A stretch of 14,189 bases of DNA. Origin: Proteobacteria bacterium UBA7420 (GTDB lineage Bacteria; Pseudomonadota; Gammaproteobacteria; Magnimaribacterales; D2472). The translations under genes were made by a program, and so were the position numbers. The stretch is from the NCBI GenBank assembly GCA_002469975.1, contig DKMG01000019.1, positions 1 through 14,189 on the forward strand, written 5' to 3'. Below are positions 1-8,086 of this stretch, one piece after another. Below the pieces are notes generated by a model. The model saw only the letters and a program-made list of their open reading frames with translations, made no database searches and was not told the origin of the DNA. The stretch's first letter is position 1; each line of letters starts with the position of its first letter.

Positions 1-1
1 T

Positions 2-997
2 TATAATTTAACAATTGATAGCAGAATTCAATTTATCACTTTTAAACACCTTTCGCGGTTTATAGAAGCAAATAATGCAAAGGGAGGAAGCGCGGTTGTA
101 TTGGATAATCATTCTGGAGAAATTTTAGCTATAGCAAGTTACCCTTCATACAATCCCAATAGCCCATCTCGAATAATTCAAAGAAATAGAGCGCTTGTTG
201 ATGCTATAGAGCCTGGCTCCATCATCAAGCCATTAGCTTTAGCTAAAGGCATTGATATGGGTTTAATTTCTCTTAAAGATCAGGTAGATACAAACCCTGG
301 ATTTATAACTCTCAGCCAAATCAAGATATCCGATCCACGGAACCATGGCCGATTGAGCTTCCATGAAGTCATAGAGAAGTCTAGTCAAGTCGGGGCATCT
401 AAACTAGCATTGCTAATAGGAATCGAAGCTTTAAATTCAGGCTATCAAGCTTTTGGTTTATCGAAGCCTCCTAATATTCTGTTTCCAGGTGTGGCATATG
501 GGGCTATTAAGACTCGACCCAATATTTCTGATCATGAGATTGCTAGCTTGGGTTTTGGTTACAATCTAGAAGCCTCGGCCCTTCAGTTGGCTCAAGCTTA
601 TTCTGTCTTTGCTAACGAAGGCTACCTAAAAGATTTTAAGCTTTTTTTAAATGATGAAGAGAGCTATTCGCAAAGAGTAATTTCTAAAAATTCTGCAGAT
701 CAAATATTGCTGGCGATGGAATCGGTCGTTTTAACCGGAACTGGAACTCTTGCTGCTATTCCCAATCATAGGGTGGCTGGAAAAACTGGAACGGCCCATA
801 AATCAAGCTCTAAGGGTGGCTATAATAAAAGTAAGTACGTTTCTTCATTTGCAGGAATTGCGCCCTTGGATTCCAAGAGATTAACTATTTTCGTAAGTGT
901 GGACGAACCCGGACTCAATAATTACTCCGGAGGGGTAGTTGCCGCACCTTTGTTTTCTGCTATTTCAGCAGATGTCGTAAGTTATCTGGATGAATAG
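2..997 (+). CDS. ftsI: Peptidoglycan D,D-transpeptidase FtsI (PBP3), C-terminal part
   Basis: This is the penicillin-binding transpeptidase that cross-links septal peptidoglycan on the periplasmic side of the inner membrane. The frame is open from base 2, so 331 C-terminal residues are present and the N-terminal anchor and dimerisation domain lie off the left edge. The TTG at 101 is an internal codon, not a start. The first residues read LTIDSRIQ, as in class B PBPs. The acyl-serine motif SxxK is seen as EPGSIIKP (Ser codon 218-220) and the KTGT box as AGKTGTAHK (codons 782-793). The second active-site motif, normally SxN (SSNVG in E. coli), reads SSQVG here (codons 380-388), an Asn-to-Gln change. 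The C terminus aligns with E. coli FtsI to its end without truncation. The stop overlaps murE by 8 bases. FtsI works with FtsW, encoded downstream. Identity is very secure; the consequence of the SxQ change is unknown. Confidence 0.96.
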   Translation, partial: YNLTIDSRIQFITFKHLSRFIEANNAKGGSAVVLDNHSGEILAIASYPSYNPNSPSRIIQRNRALVDAIEPGSIIKPLALAKGIDMGLISLKDQVDTNPGFITLSQIKISDPRNHGRLSFHEVIEKSSQVGASKLALLIGIEALNSGYQAFGLSKPPNILFPGVAYGAIKTRPNISDHEIASLGFGYNLEASALQLAQAYSVFANEGYLKDFKLFLNDEESYSQRVISKNSADQILLAMESVVLTGTGTLAAIPNHRVAGKTGTAHKSSSKGGYNKSKYVSSFAGIAPLDSKRLTIFVSVDEPGLNNYSGGVVAAPLFSAISADVVSYLDE

Positions 998-2432
998 TTT
1001 TTCTAGCATTGCATCTTTTATTGAGATTGAGACTCAGACTGACTTAGAGATCTCTGGTATTACTGACGACTCTCGAAGTGTGCAAGATGGCTTTTTATTT
1101 GTAGCGCGCCCAGGTGTAAATTGCCATGGATTAACATTTATAGACGATGCTATAAAGAATGGCGCAACTTGCGTCTTAAGTGACCTGCCATCACCACCAA
1201 GTATTGATATCCCATATATGCATACCGAGCATTTAGAGAGCATGCTAATAGAGTTACTATTTAAGTTTTACAATCTAGATAAGAACAATTTTCTATTTTA
1301 TGGGGTAACAGGAACTAACGGCAAAACTTCAACTGCATTTATTGCACACCAAGTTATTTGCAAGCTTGGCAAACCTTCTTGCTATATTGGAACTCTCGGC
1401 GCGTTTGTGGATATGAAGTTTCTTCCTACCAAGGGAAACTCTACACCCGGCATATTTGAACTATTTAAGTTCCTAGCAGACCACCCATTTGATGAGAAAG
1501 CACATATTTTTCTAGAGCTTTCTTCTCATGCCTTAGCTCAAAATCGACTGTCTTCCCTGAGATTTACTCAAACTATTTTACTTAATATTTACTCAGATCA
1601 TCTTGACTATCACCTTACAGAGAAGGAGTACCTGAAAGCTAAGTTATCCATTATGGAAGTACCTGCAAAGCACCCCCCTATCATTCACAGCGACTCTTTG
1701 ATTATCGAGAGCTCCCTTGAGGTTATTCAGAAAAAATACAAAGTGAATGTATTAAGCTCTAAAGATCTCTCTGCATCTTACTTTTTTAGAAAAGCATTCA
1801 ATCACCCAGAGCTATCTAGTGTTTCTTTTGAATTCCCTCATTTCAGAATGAAGATAAATGTTTCACTGTTTCCTCAATTTAATCTAGATAATTTTGCTTG
1901 TGCAATTGGACTGCTTTCAAATACATGTTCAGAATCTGAATTGGAAGCATTAGATTTTACAGACATAGAATTGCCGTCTGGTCGAAGCGAGCATCTTATT
2001 TGCAAACAAGGCCATGTTTTTATTGACTATGCTCACGATCCAGCAGCAATGCGAAATATCTTATCTGCCCTGGCTGTTTCATACAGCGAGCTAATACTCA
2101 TTTTTGGATGCGGAGGAGAGAGAGATAGGTCAAAACGACCTCAAATGATGAGTGTTGCCGAAGAATTTTCCCATGAAATTATCTTTACGTCAGATAATAA
2201 TAGAGGTGAGGCATTTGAAAAAATTGCTAGTGATGCTGTAGGAGATAAGCAAATCAAAAATCTAAGCATTGTTAAATCAAGGTCAGATGCAATTCAACAA
2301 GGGCTAATGGCTTTGCACAAAAAAAATATTCTAGTAATACTGGGCAAAGGGCATGAGAGAACCATGGAAGAGAATGGGAAGTCTTTTCCATTTAATGATC
2401 GGGAGTATATTTTAGGTAATATAAGCACATGA
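990..2432 (+). CDS. murE: UDP-MurNAc-L-Ala-D-Glu ligase MurE (probably meso-DAP-adding)
   Basis: MurE is the cytoplasmic ATP-dependent ligase adding the third stem-peptide residue. The 480 residues are close to the usual 490 or so. Visible motifs are the N-terminal UDP-binding segment with DDSR (26-29), the P-loop GVTGTNGKTS (105-114), STPG (151-154), ELSSHAL (176-182), SDHLDYH (202-208), the probable carbamylated Lys within YLKAK (214-218), SGRSE (330-334), DYAHDP (346-351), GGERDR (375-380) and GKGHE (452-456). The DAP-recognition motif DNPR appears as DNNR (402-405). The Arg that contacts meso-DAP is kept, so DAP rather than Lys is the likely substrate. No clear Shine-Dalgarno precedes the ATG, which lies inside the end of ftsI, suggesting coupled translation. 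The stop overlaps murF as ATGA. Confidence 0.97.
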   Translation: MNSFSSIASFIEIETQTDLEISGITDDSRSVQDGFLFVARPGVNCHGLTFIDDAIKNGATCVLSDLPSPPSIDIPYMHTEHLESMLIELLFKFYNLDKNNFLFYGVTGTNGKTSTAFIAHQVICKLGKPSCYIGTLGAFVDMKFLPTKGNSTPGIFELFKFLADHPFDEKAHIFLELSSHALAQNRLSSLRFTQTILLNIYSDHLDYHLTEKEYLKAKLSIMEVPAKHPPIIHSDSLIIESSLEVIQKKYKVNVLSSKDLSASYFFRKAFNHPELSSVSFEFPHFRMKINVSLFPQFNLDNFACAIGLLSNTCSESELEALDFTDIELPSGRSEHLICKQGHVFIDYAHDPAAMRNILSALAVSYSELILIFGCGGERDRSKRPQMMSVAEEFSHEIIFTSDNNRGEAFEKIASDAVGDKQIKNLSIVKSRSDAIQQGLMALHKKNILVILGKGHERTMEENGKSFPFNDREYILGNIST

Positions 2433-3781
2433 AGGTTATGCAAGATACAAGTGATATTTTTAGCGCTCTGGGAATCAGTGCTCAAGATAATATACGCATT
2501 CAAGATTTCCAGATTGATTCTAGGAAAGTACGAAAGAATTCAGTTTTTTTTGGACTCTCTGGGAGTAATGAGGATGGAAGTATTTATGGCCAAGAAGCCA
2601 TCGCAAAGGGCGCTTCCTTAGCTATTATTAAAAGCACTAAGCCCAGTCTTAAAAACAAGCTTAAATCTAACATCTTATCTGTACCCAAGCCTGAAGAGTC
2701 ATTGATTGCTCTTGCTAAATCTGCTCTCAAGAAATTTCCTGGACCTATTGTTGGTATTACTGGAAGTAATGGAAAGACTACAACAAAAAATATCCTGCAT
2801 GCTGGAATCAACAATAGTTTTGCAACTTTTAATAATTTTAACAATGAAATTGGATTGCCTTTGTGTGCGCTTTCACTAGATACAAAGAATACAGTAGCCA
2901 TTTTTGAAATGGGCGCTGCAAAAAAGGGAGATATTAACTTTTTATCCAGACTCATTAAGCCGGACATTGGAATTATTACACATATTGGGCATTCACATCT
3001 TGAGGGCTTAAGGTCTTTGGATGGGGTGCTAAAAGTTAAGTCAGAGCTAATTGACAATATCAATAAAAATGGAATTGCGATACTCCCAGAAGGCCCTCAC
3101 ATTAAATATTGGAAAGGCCTTCGAAAAGATATTACATTTAGAACATTTGGCTTGAATGATGCAGCATCTTTTTTTGCGACCCATATTAAAAGCACCAAAG
3201 CAGGAACTGCATTTACTATTAACTCTCCGTGTCTTAGAAAAAAAATAAAAATTCAGACATGCTTACTGGGGAATCATAATATTCTTAATATTTTAGCTGG
3301 ATTTATTGCTACCCTTGAATTAAAGCAAGATATAGATTTTTTTGTAAATTCTTTAAAAGCATTTTCCAACACATCCCAAAGACTGCAATTGCAACCATGG
3401 ATTAATAAGTCTACGGTCATTGATGATTCCTATAACGCTAATCCTGATTCTGTAAAAGCTGCTATTGATGTATTACATGAACAGACAGGAAGATGCATAC
3501 TGGTTCTTGGTGATATGAAGGAGCTTGGTAGATACCGAAAAAAACTGCATCAGAACATTGGAGCATATGCAAAAACCAAAAAAATTAATTTACTGATAGG
3601 TTTTGGAGATCTTGCTCGCCATGCGGCCTCAAGCTTTGGTCCTTCAGGCATGTTTTTTTCATCAAAAACGGAGCTGTTGTCATTCTTGAAAGGGGAGGTG
3701 ACTAGGGGAGACTGCATCCTTATTAAGGGTTCCCGGAGCATGAAAATGGAAACACTTATTAATACCGGAGAGAGGGCATGA
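2429..3781 (+). CDS. murF: UDP-MurNAc-tripeptide:D-Ala-D-Ala ligase MurF
   Basis: MurF attaches the D-Ala-D-Ala dipeptide made by Ddl to complete the UDP-MurNAc-pentapeptide in the cytoplasm. The length of 450 residues is normal. All three Mur ligase domains are visible: DSRKV near residue 30, the P-loop GITGSNGKTTT (109-119), NNFNNEIGLPL (135-145), FEMGAAKKGDI (159-169), GHSHLEGL (187-194), the central-domain motif LLGNHNILN (279-287), DDSYNANPDS (332-341), LGDMKELG (360-367) and KGSRSMKME (433-441). The chosen ATG overlaps the murE stop by four bases (ATGA). A second ATG three codons downstream (2438) is possible and would change little. The gene ends in another ATGA overlap with mraY. Confidence 0.97.
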   Translation: MKVMQDTSDIFSALGISAQDNIRIQDFQIDSRKVRKNSVFFGLSGSNEDGSIYGQEAIAKGASLAIIKSTKPSLKNKLKSNILSVPKPEESLIALAKSALKKFPGPIVGITGSNGKTTTKNILHAGINNSFATFNNFNNEIGLPLCALSLDTKNTVAIFEMGAAKKGDINFLSRLIKPDIGIITHIGHSHLEGLRSLDGVLKVKSELIDNINKNGIAILPEGPHIKYWKGLRKDITFRTFGLNDAASFFATHIKSTKAGTAFTINSPCLRKKIKIQTCLLGNHNILNILAGFIATLELKQDIDFFVNSLKAFSNTSQRLQLQPWINKSTVIDDSYNANPDSVKAAIDVLHEQTGRCILVLGDMKELGRYRKKLHQNIGAYAKTKKINLLIGFGDLARHAASSFGPSGMFFSSKTELLSFLKGEVTRGDCILIKGSRSMKMETLINTGERA

Positions 3782-4863
3782 TAGAGCTAATTGGCACATG
3801 GTTGATGGCATTTGATCCTGGTTTTGATGTCTTGCGTTATCTCACAGTCCGCACAATTGGCAGCACCCTAACAGCATTGATTCTATCTATAGTGCTAGGC
3901 CCAATATTTATTAAGTATCTGACTCATATGCAGTTCTCTCAATCCATTCGGAGTGATGGCCCGCAATCTCATTTAGCTAAATCTGGCACTCCGACGATGG
4001 GGGGTTTAATTATTATTTTTTCTTTTGTGGCATCAACTTTGCTATGGTCTGATTTTCAAAATCCATATATCTGGGTACTATTATTTATTACACTTACCTT
4101 TGCATCTATAGGGTTTCTAGACGATTGGTTCAAAATACGAGAGAAAAACTCTAAAGGTTTAAGTGGCAGATATAAGCTTTGCTTGCAGTTTGTATTCTCT
4201 TTAATGGCTGTGATGTTAATACTCAGAGTATCTCCAGAGGGCTCTAAGCAAATTTTTCTTCTTCCTTTTAGCAAAGATTTTATTTTTACTATTTCGCCTA
4301 TTTTATTTGTTGGCATTGGAATATTTGTAATTATGGGTGCCTCCAATGCAGTGAACTTAACCGATGGCTTGGATGGCCTTGCAATTCTACCCACTATTTT
4401 GATAGCTGGTGGATTAGGCTTAATTGCGTATGCTATGGGCAATCAAATTATAGCGAATTATTTATTTATCCCCTTTCATCCATTTACTGGAGAGTTAATT
4501 GTATTTTGTGGGGCTCTTGTGGGAGCGGGCATTGGCTTCCTTTGGTATAATGCCTATCCTGCAGAAATTTTTATGGGAGATTTGGGCTCTTTAACCCTTG
4601 GGGGTATTTTGGGCACCCTTGCCGTTCTCCTGAGACACGAAGTAGTTTTTGCAATCATGGCTGGAGTCTTTGTGATGGAAACTCTGAGCGTCATCATTCA
4701 GGTTGGCTCATTTAAAATAACAGGAAAGAGGGTCTTTTTAATGGCCCCAATCCATCATCATTTTGAACTTAAGGGTTGGGCGGAGCCGAAAGTAATAGTT
4801 CGTTTTTGGATCATTACTTTTGTACTTGTTTTATTTGCCCTTGCAACACTAAAGTTAAGATAA
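3778..4863 (+). CDS. mraY: Phospho-MurNAc-pentapeptide translocase MraY
   Basis: MraY is the integral membrane enzyme that transfers phospho-MurNAc-pentapeptide from UDP to undecaprenyl phosphate, making lipid I. At 361 residues it matches the family length. Diagnostic sites are SGTPTMGG (69-76), the Asp pair in FLDDWFK (113-119), NLTDGLDGLA (193-202), FMGDLGSL (265-272) with the catalytic-site Asp 267, and the histidine cluster APIHHHFE (323-330). About ten hydrophobic segments separate these loops. A purine-rich ribosome binding site, GGAGAGAGGG at 3767-3776, sits inside the end of murF, and the ATG overlaps the murF stop. Seven bases separate it from murD. It uses the product of MurF and feeds MurG. 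Confidence 0.98.
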   Translation: MIELIGTWLMAFDPGFDVLRYLTVRTIGSTLTALILSIVLGPIFIKYLTHMQFSQSIRSDGPQSHLAKSGTPTMGGLIIIFSFVASTLLWSDFQNPYIWVLLFITLTFASIGFLDDWFKIREKNSKGLSGRYKLCLQFVFSLMAVMLILRVSPEGSKQIFLLPFSKDFIFTISPILFVGIGIFVIMGASNAVNLTDGLDGLAILPTILIAGGLGLIAYAMGNQIIANYLFIPFHPFTGELIVFCGALVGAGIGFLWYNAYPAEIFMGDLGSLTLGGILGTLAVLLRHEVVFAIMAGVFVMETLSVIIQVGSFKITGKRVFLMAPIHHHFELKGWAEPKVIVRFWIITFVLVLFALATLKLR

Positions 4864-4870
4864 GCTGCTA

Positions 4871-5938
4871 ATGAGGTCTTTAATTTTTGGGTATGGAATT
4901 ACAGGCCAGTCTTTTGCTAGATATTTACTAAAGAGCTCAATAGATTTTGATATCTATGACCAATCCAGTGTTGATCACCCCAATGCATTTACCGCTTTAC
5001 CTGATAGAAAAAAATTAGAGTCATATCAGGCGGTTTATATGAGCCCAGGAGTGAATTTAAGGAAACTATATCCAAACAATGAATTAAAAAATTTTTTATA
5101 TCTAACCGACTTAGATGTTTTCTTCCAAGAAGATCATTCTTATAAGATAGGTGTTACGGGTACCAATGGTAAAAGTACTTGCTGCATGCACTTAGGCCAA
5201 TTAATAGAAAACTCTCAAATTTTAGGAAATTTTGGCATACCGTTACTTGATAAAATTAATTCAGGAAAACAGTATTCAATTATTGAGCTCTCTAGCTTTC
5301 AGTTAGAAAAAATGCAGCAGAATTTTTTAGATTATGGCGTGTTGCTCAATTTACGCTCTGACCATCTAGATCATCATGGTACTTTGCAGAATTACCACAA
5401 TGCTAAAAAAAGAATTTTACAATCAAAAAAATCATCCACCAACAACGATCCTTTTTTTATTTATCATGAAATTATGGGCAAGCGATATCAAGGGGCATTG
5501 TCTTATGAACACCTTGTTAACCTGCCTCACAGGCTGGAGGTATGCCAACTTGGAAATGGCATGAAAATCATTAATGACTCGAAGTCAACTAATTTAGACT
5601 CTCTACAGTATGCATTAACAAATTTACCCAAGAGCGCCTATCACCATTTAATCATCATGGGAGATCCAGCAAAAGAACAATACACGAATCTTAAGATTGC
5701 AGGGCCGAGCAATGTTTTTATTTGTGGCAAATACTCTGATTTACTTGCAAAAAAAGTTTCTCATCCAAATAAATTAATCTTTTGTTCCTTGGGAGATGTA
5801 CTTCAACATATTAAATCTTTAAACCACAAATCAGGGATATTATTTTCGCCTGGGCATCCCAGCGGAAAAGATTTTAAAAATTTTGAGGTAAGGGGTGATT
5901 ACTTTAAATCTTTAGCCAAGGATACCTTTGATGGTTAA
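4871..5938 (+). CDS. murD: UDP-MurNAc-L-Ala:D-Glu ligase MurD, unusually short
   Basis: MurD adds D-Glu to UDP-MurNAc-L-Ala. At 355 residues it is much shorter than the roughly 440 of E. coli MurD. Retained motifs are the N-terminal GYGITGQS (7-14), MSPGVN (57-62), the P-loop GVTGTNGKST (94-103), GNFGIP (119-124), ELSSFQL (139-145), NLRSDHLDHHG (160-170), NAKKRI (177-182) with the probable carbamylated Lys, LPHRLEV (218-224), INDSKSTN (234-241), GDPAKEQY (264-271) and SPGHPSG..FKNFEVRG (326-342). Only about 55 residues separate DH (164-165) from PHR (219-221), against about 120 in E. coli. The half of the central domain carrying LxGxHNxxN is absent, whereas MurC and MurF in this window keep it. 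The N-terminal domain is also about 15 residues shorter. The frame is uninterrupted and the C-terminal domain intact, so this looks like a real compact form. Its ATG lies 7 bases after mraY with a weak ribosome binding site. Confidence 0.9.
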   Translation: MRSLIFGYGITGQSFARYLLKSSIDFDIYDQSSVDHPNAFTALPDRKKLESYQAVYMSPGVNLRKLYPNNELKNFLYLTDLDVFFQEDHSYKIGVTGTNGKSTCCMHLGQLIENSQILGNFGIPLLDKINSGKQYSIIELSSFQLEKMQQNFLDYGVLLNLRSDHLDHHGTLQNYHNAKKRILQSKKSSTNNDPFFIYHEIMGKRYQGALSYEHLVNLPHRLEVCQLGNGMKIINDSKSTNLDSLQYALTNLPKSAYHHLIIMGDPAKEQYTNLKIAGPSNVFICGKYSDLLAKKVSHPNKLIFCSLGDVLQHIKSLNHKSGILFSPGHPSGKDFKNFEVRGDYFKSLAKDTFDG

Positions 5939-7037
5939 TAAAGATAATATTTTTATCATCCTACCATTCCTTGCACTGCTCTTCATTGGTGTGATTATGG
6001 TTGCCTCTTCAAGTGTTTATATTGCTGAAAAAATGTATGGCAATCCCTTTCAATTTGCTGAAAAGCAACTAATTTTTCTTTGCATTGGTATGCTTGCAAC
6101 CCTTATTGCAATGAGTGTTCCTTCAACTCTATTTTATAACTATGATTGGTTTTTTCTGGGAGGATCCCTTCTATTATTATTAGCTCTTTTGGTACCTGGT
6201 ATTGGTACTGAAGTCAATGGAAGCACTAGATGGATTAGACTTGGGCCAATAAATATACAGCCATCTGAGATTAGCAAACTAGCGCTATTAATTTATATCT
6301 CAGGATATTGTGTAAGGCGATTGAGCGAAATTAATACAACCTTAGGATTTTTTCGGCCTTTATTTGTATTAGCTATATTTAGTTTTTTGATAATGAGTCA
6401 ACCAGATTTAGGCTCCACCCTTGTTATCAGCATGCTAGTAATTGCGATATTATTTTTTGCTGGTATATCATTTTTGCAATTTATTTTATTGCTGTTTTTG
6501 GTTGGAAGTATGGCCGTGGCAGCAATTTTTTTTACTGCATTTAGATACGCGCGGTTAATTTCATTTACCGATCCCTTTGCCTATTTTCGCGAGGCTGGCT
6601 GGCAGTTAGGCAATGCTCTGATTGGTATAGGGAGGGGCGAATGGTTTGGGGTGGGTCTGGGAAACGGCATTCAAAAAAATCTTTATTTGCCTGAACCTCA
6701 CACAGACTTTATTTTTGCTGTGCTAGTTGAGGAATTTGGAGTTGCTGGCAGCTTAATTCTTTTAGCATTATATGCATGTTTAATAATTGGCATTATTATG
6801 ACTGCAATTAGAGCCATAGAACTTGGCCACTTATTCAAAGGATTACTTGCATTTGGAACTGCTATTTTGATTGCTCTGCAAGCTCTGTTTAATATTGGTG
6901 TAAATCTAGGAATGTTACCTACCAAAGGCTTAACACTTCCTTTTATTAGTTATGGCGGTACAAGCCTCATCATTTTTATGTTTATGATAGGAATGGTTTT
7001 AAGAATTAATTATGAGAATAGGGTAATCAAATCATGA
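5931..7037 (+). CDS. ftsW: Septal peptidoglycan glycosyltransferase FtsW (SEDS family)
   Basis: FtsW is the polytopic SEDS polymerase that, paired with FtsI, builds septal glycan strands from lipid II. The 368 residues include about ten transmembrane segments. Signature stretches are NGSTRWIRLG (96-105), IQPSEISK (109-116), QPDLGSTL (157-164), DPFAYFREAGWQ (214-225), VGLGNGIQK (241-249), PEPHTDFIFA (254-263) with the Asp at 259 matching the essential SEDS aspartate, and FISYGGTS (338-345). I chose the ATG at 5931 rather than the TTG one codon earlier, because AAGGA at 5918-5922 lies 8 bases before the ATG. It overlaps the end of murD by 8 bases and murG by four (ATGA). Confidence 0.97.
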   Translation: MVNKDNIFIILPFLALLFIGVIMVASSSVYIAEKMYGNPFQFAEKQLIFLCIGMLATLIAMSVPSTLFYNYDWFFLGGSLLLLLALLVPGIGTEVNGSTRWIRLGPINIQPSEISKLALLIYISGYCVRRLSEINTTLGFFRPLFVLAIFSFLIMSQPDLGSTLVISMLVIAILFFAGISFLQFILLLFLVGSMAVAAIFFTAFRYARLISFTDPFAYFREAGWQLGNALIGIGRGEWFGVGLGNGIQKNLYLPEPHTDFIFAVLVEEFGVAGSLILLALYACLIIGIIMTAIRAIELGHLFKGLLAFGTAILIALQALFNIGVNLGMLPTKGLTLPFISYGGTSLIIFMFMIGMVLRINYENRVIKS

Positions 7038-8074
7038 AATTTTTAATTTCAGCCGCCGGAACCGGCGGACATATTTTTCCCGCTCTCCAGTTTTGCTCAG
7101 CCTGTATTCAAGACTCACATCAAGTGATTTGGATAGGCACCAAGGAGGGAATGGAGAGTCAAAAAGTGCCTGAGCATAATATTCCTTTTTTAACAGTCCC
7201 CATGAGTGGCTTTAAAGGTAAAAGTTTTGTTAAAAAAATAGCTTCTATTTTTGGTTTGGGTTTATCTTCAGTCAAAGGTGTAATCTATATTCTCAGAAAT
7301 CAAATAAATTGCGTAGTTTGTTTTGGAGGCTATATCTCTCTACCAATTGGTATTGCTGCAATAATTTGTTGCAAGCCATTAATCTTGCATGAGCAAAATG
7401 CTGTTCTAGGATCCTCCAATAAACTACTTCAAAGATTTGCTAAAGTGGTCTTTTTAGGCATGCCTCTAGTCACACCTCATACCAATAAAATGAAGGTTGT
7501 TGGCAATCCAATAGAGAAAAACTTACAAAGTTTTAGCGCGTTCAACTCGAATGACTCAGGCAGTCTTCGAATCTATATTACGGGAGGAAGCTTGGGTTCA
7601 GAATTCATCAATCAGCATGTACCTCTTGCATTAAGCGCCTTAGACATTCCAATGGAAATTCAGCATCAAGCGGGTCGTAATAAAGCCGAAGGAATAGAGA
7701 GGCTCTATTCCTCAAACATATCAGTTGAGATCAGTGAATTTTACAAGCAACCTTCTCAGAATATTCTTTGGTCAGATTTTGTGATTTGTAGGGCTGGAGC
7801 TCTAACTTTATCTGAGGTAACTAGTTTAAAGCGAGGATGCCTGATGATACCCCTTCCTTCTGCTATTGATAATCATCAATTGGAGAATGCTCGCCAGATC
7901 CAGGATTTGGGTCTGGGCATGATTCATGAAGAATCAGAATCGACATCAAATTTAGAAGAAAAATTAAAAAAGATCATCGACCAAAAAAAATACCTTTCAT
8001 GGCAGAGTGGCAAAAAAACAATTGATCATTTTCAAGCGTCTGAAAGGATGTTAAGTTCAATTTTACAAACATAG
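7034..8074 (+). CDS. murG: Lipid II synthase MurG (UDP-GlcNAc transferase)
   Basis: MurG is the GT28-family enzyme on the cytoplasmic face of the membrane that adds GlcNAc to lipid I, giving lipid II. The 346 residues are close to the E. coli length (355). Visible motifs are the first glycine-rich loop AAGTGGHIFPA (7-17), MSGFKGKS (57-64), CFGGYISLP (96-104), HEQNAVLGSSN (119-129), the second glycine-rich loop ITGGSLGS (182-189, usually GGSQGA), HQAGRN (211-216), and the UDP-GlcNAc site CRAGALTLSEV (252-262) followed by DNHQLENA (279-286). The start overlaps the ftsW stop (ATGA), with only a weak AGGG about ten bases upstream. It is followed after 12 bases by murC. Confidence 0.97.
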   Translation: MKFLISAAGTGGHIFPALQFCSACIQDSHQVIWIGTKEGMESQKVPEHNIPFLTVPMSGFKGKSFVKKIASIFGLGLSSVKGVIYILRNQINCVVCFGGYISLPIGIAAIICCKPLILHEQNAVLGSSNKLLQRFAKVVFLGMPLVTPHTNKMKVVGNPIEKNLQSFSAFNSNDSGSLRIYITGGSLGSEFINQHVPLALSALDIPMEIQHQAGRNKAEGIERLYSSNISVEISEFYKQPSQNILWSDFVICRAGALTLSEVTSLKRGCLMIPLPSAIDNHQLENARQIQDLGLGMIHEESESTSNLEEKLKKIIDQKKYLSWQSGKKTIDHFQASERMLSSILQT

Positions 8075-8086
8075 TAATCAATAAAA

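Noticed and set aside
101..103. TTG as the start of ftsI
   Set aside because: The frame is open to base 2 with conserved FtsI sequence before this codon, so the gene is cut by the window edge.
2584..3063. Antisense open frame of 159 codons opposite murF
   Set aside because: It has no recognisable family or ribosome binding site and lies wholly opposite a well-conserved gene.
5376..5564. Plus-strand frame of 62 codons inside murD, at the shortened region
   Set aside because: I considered whether it encodes the missing MurD segment after a frameshift. It has no HN motif and no Mur-like sequence, while the murD frame stays open through both flanks, so a frameshift does not explain the short MurD.
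5928..5930. TTG start for ftsW
   Set aside because: The adjacent ATG at 5931 has better spacing (8 bases) to AAGGA.
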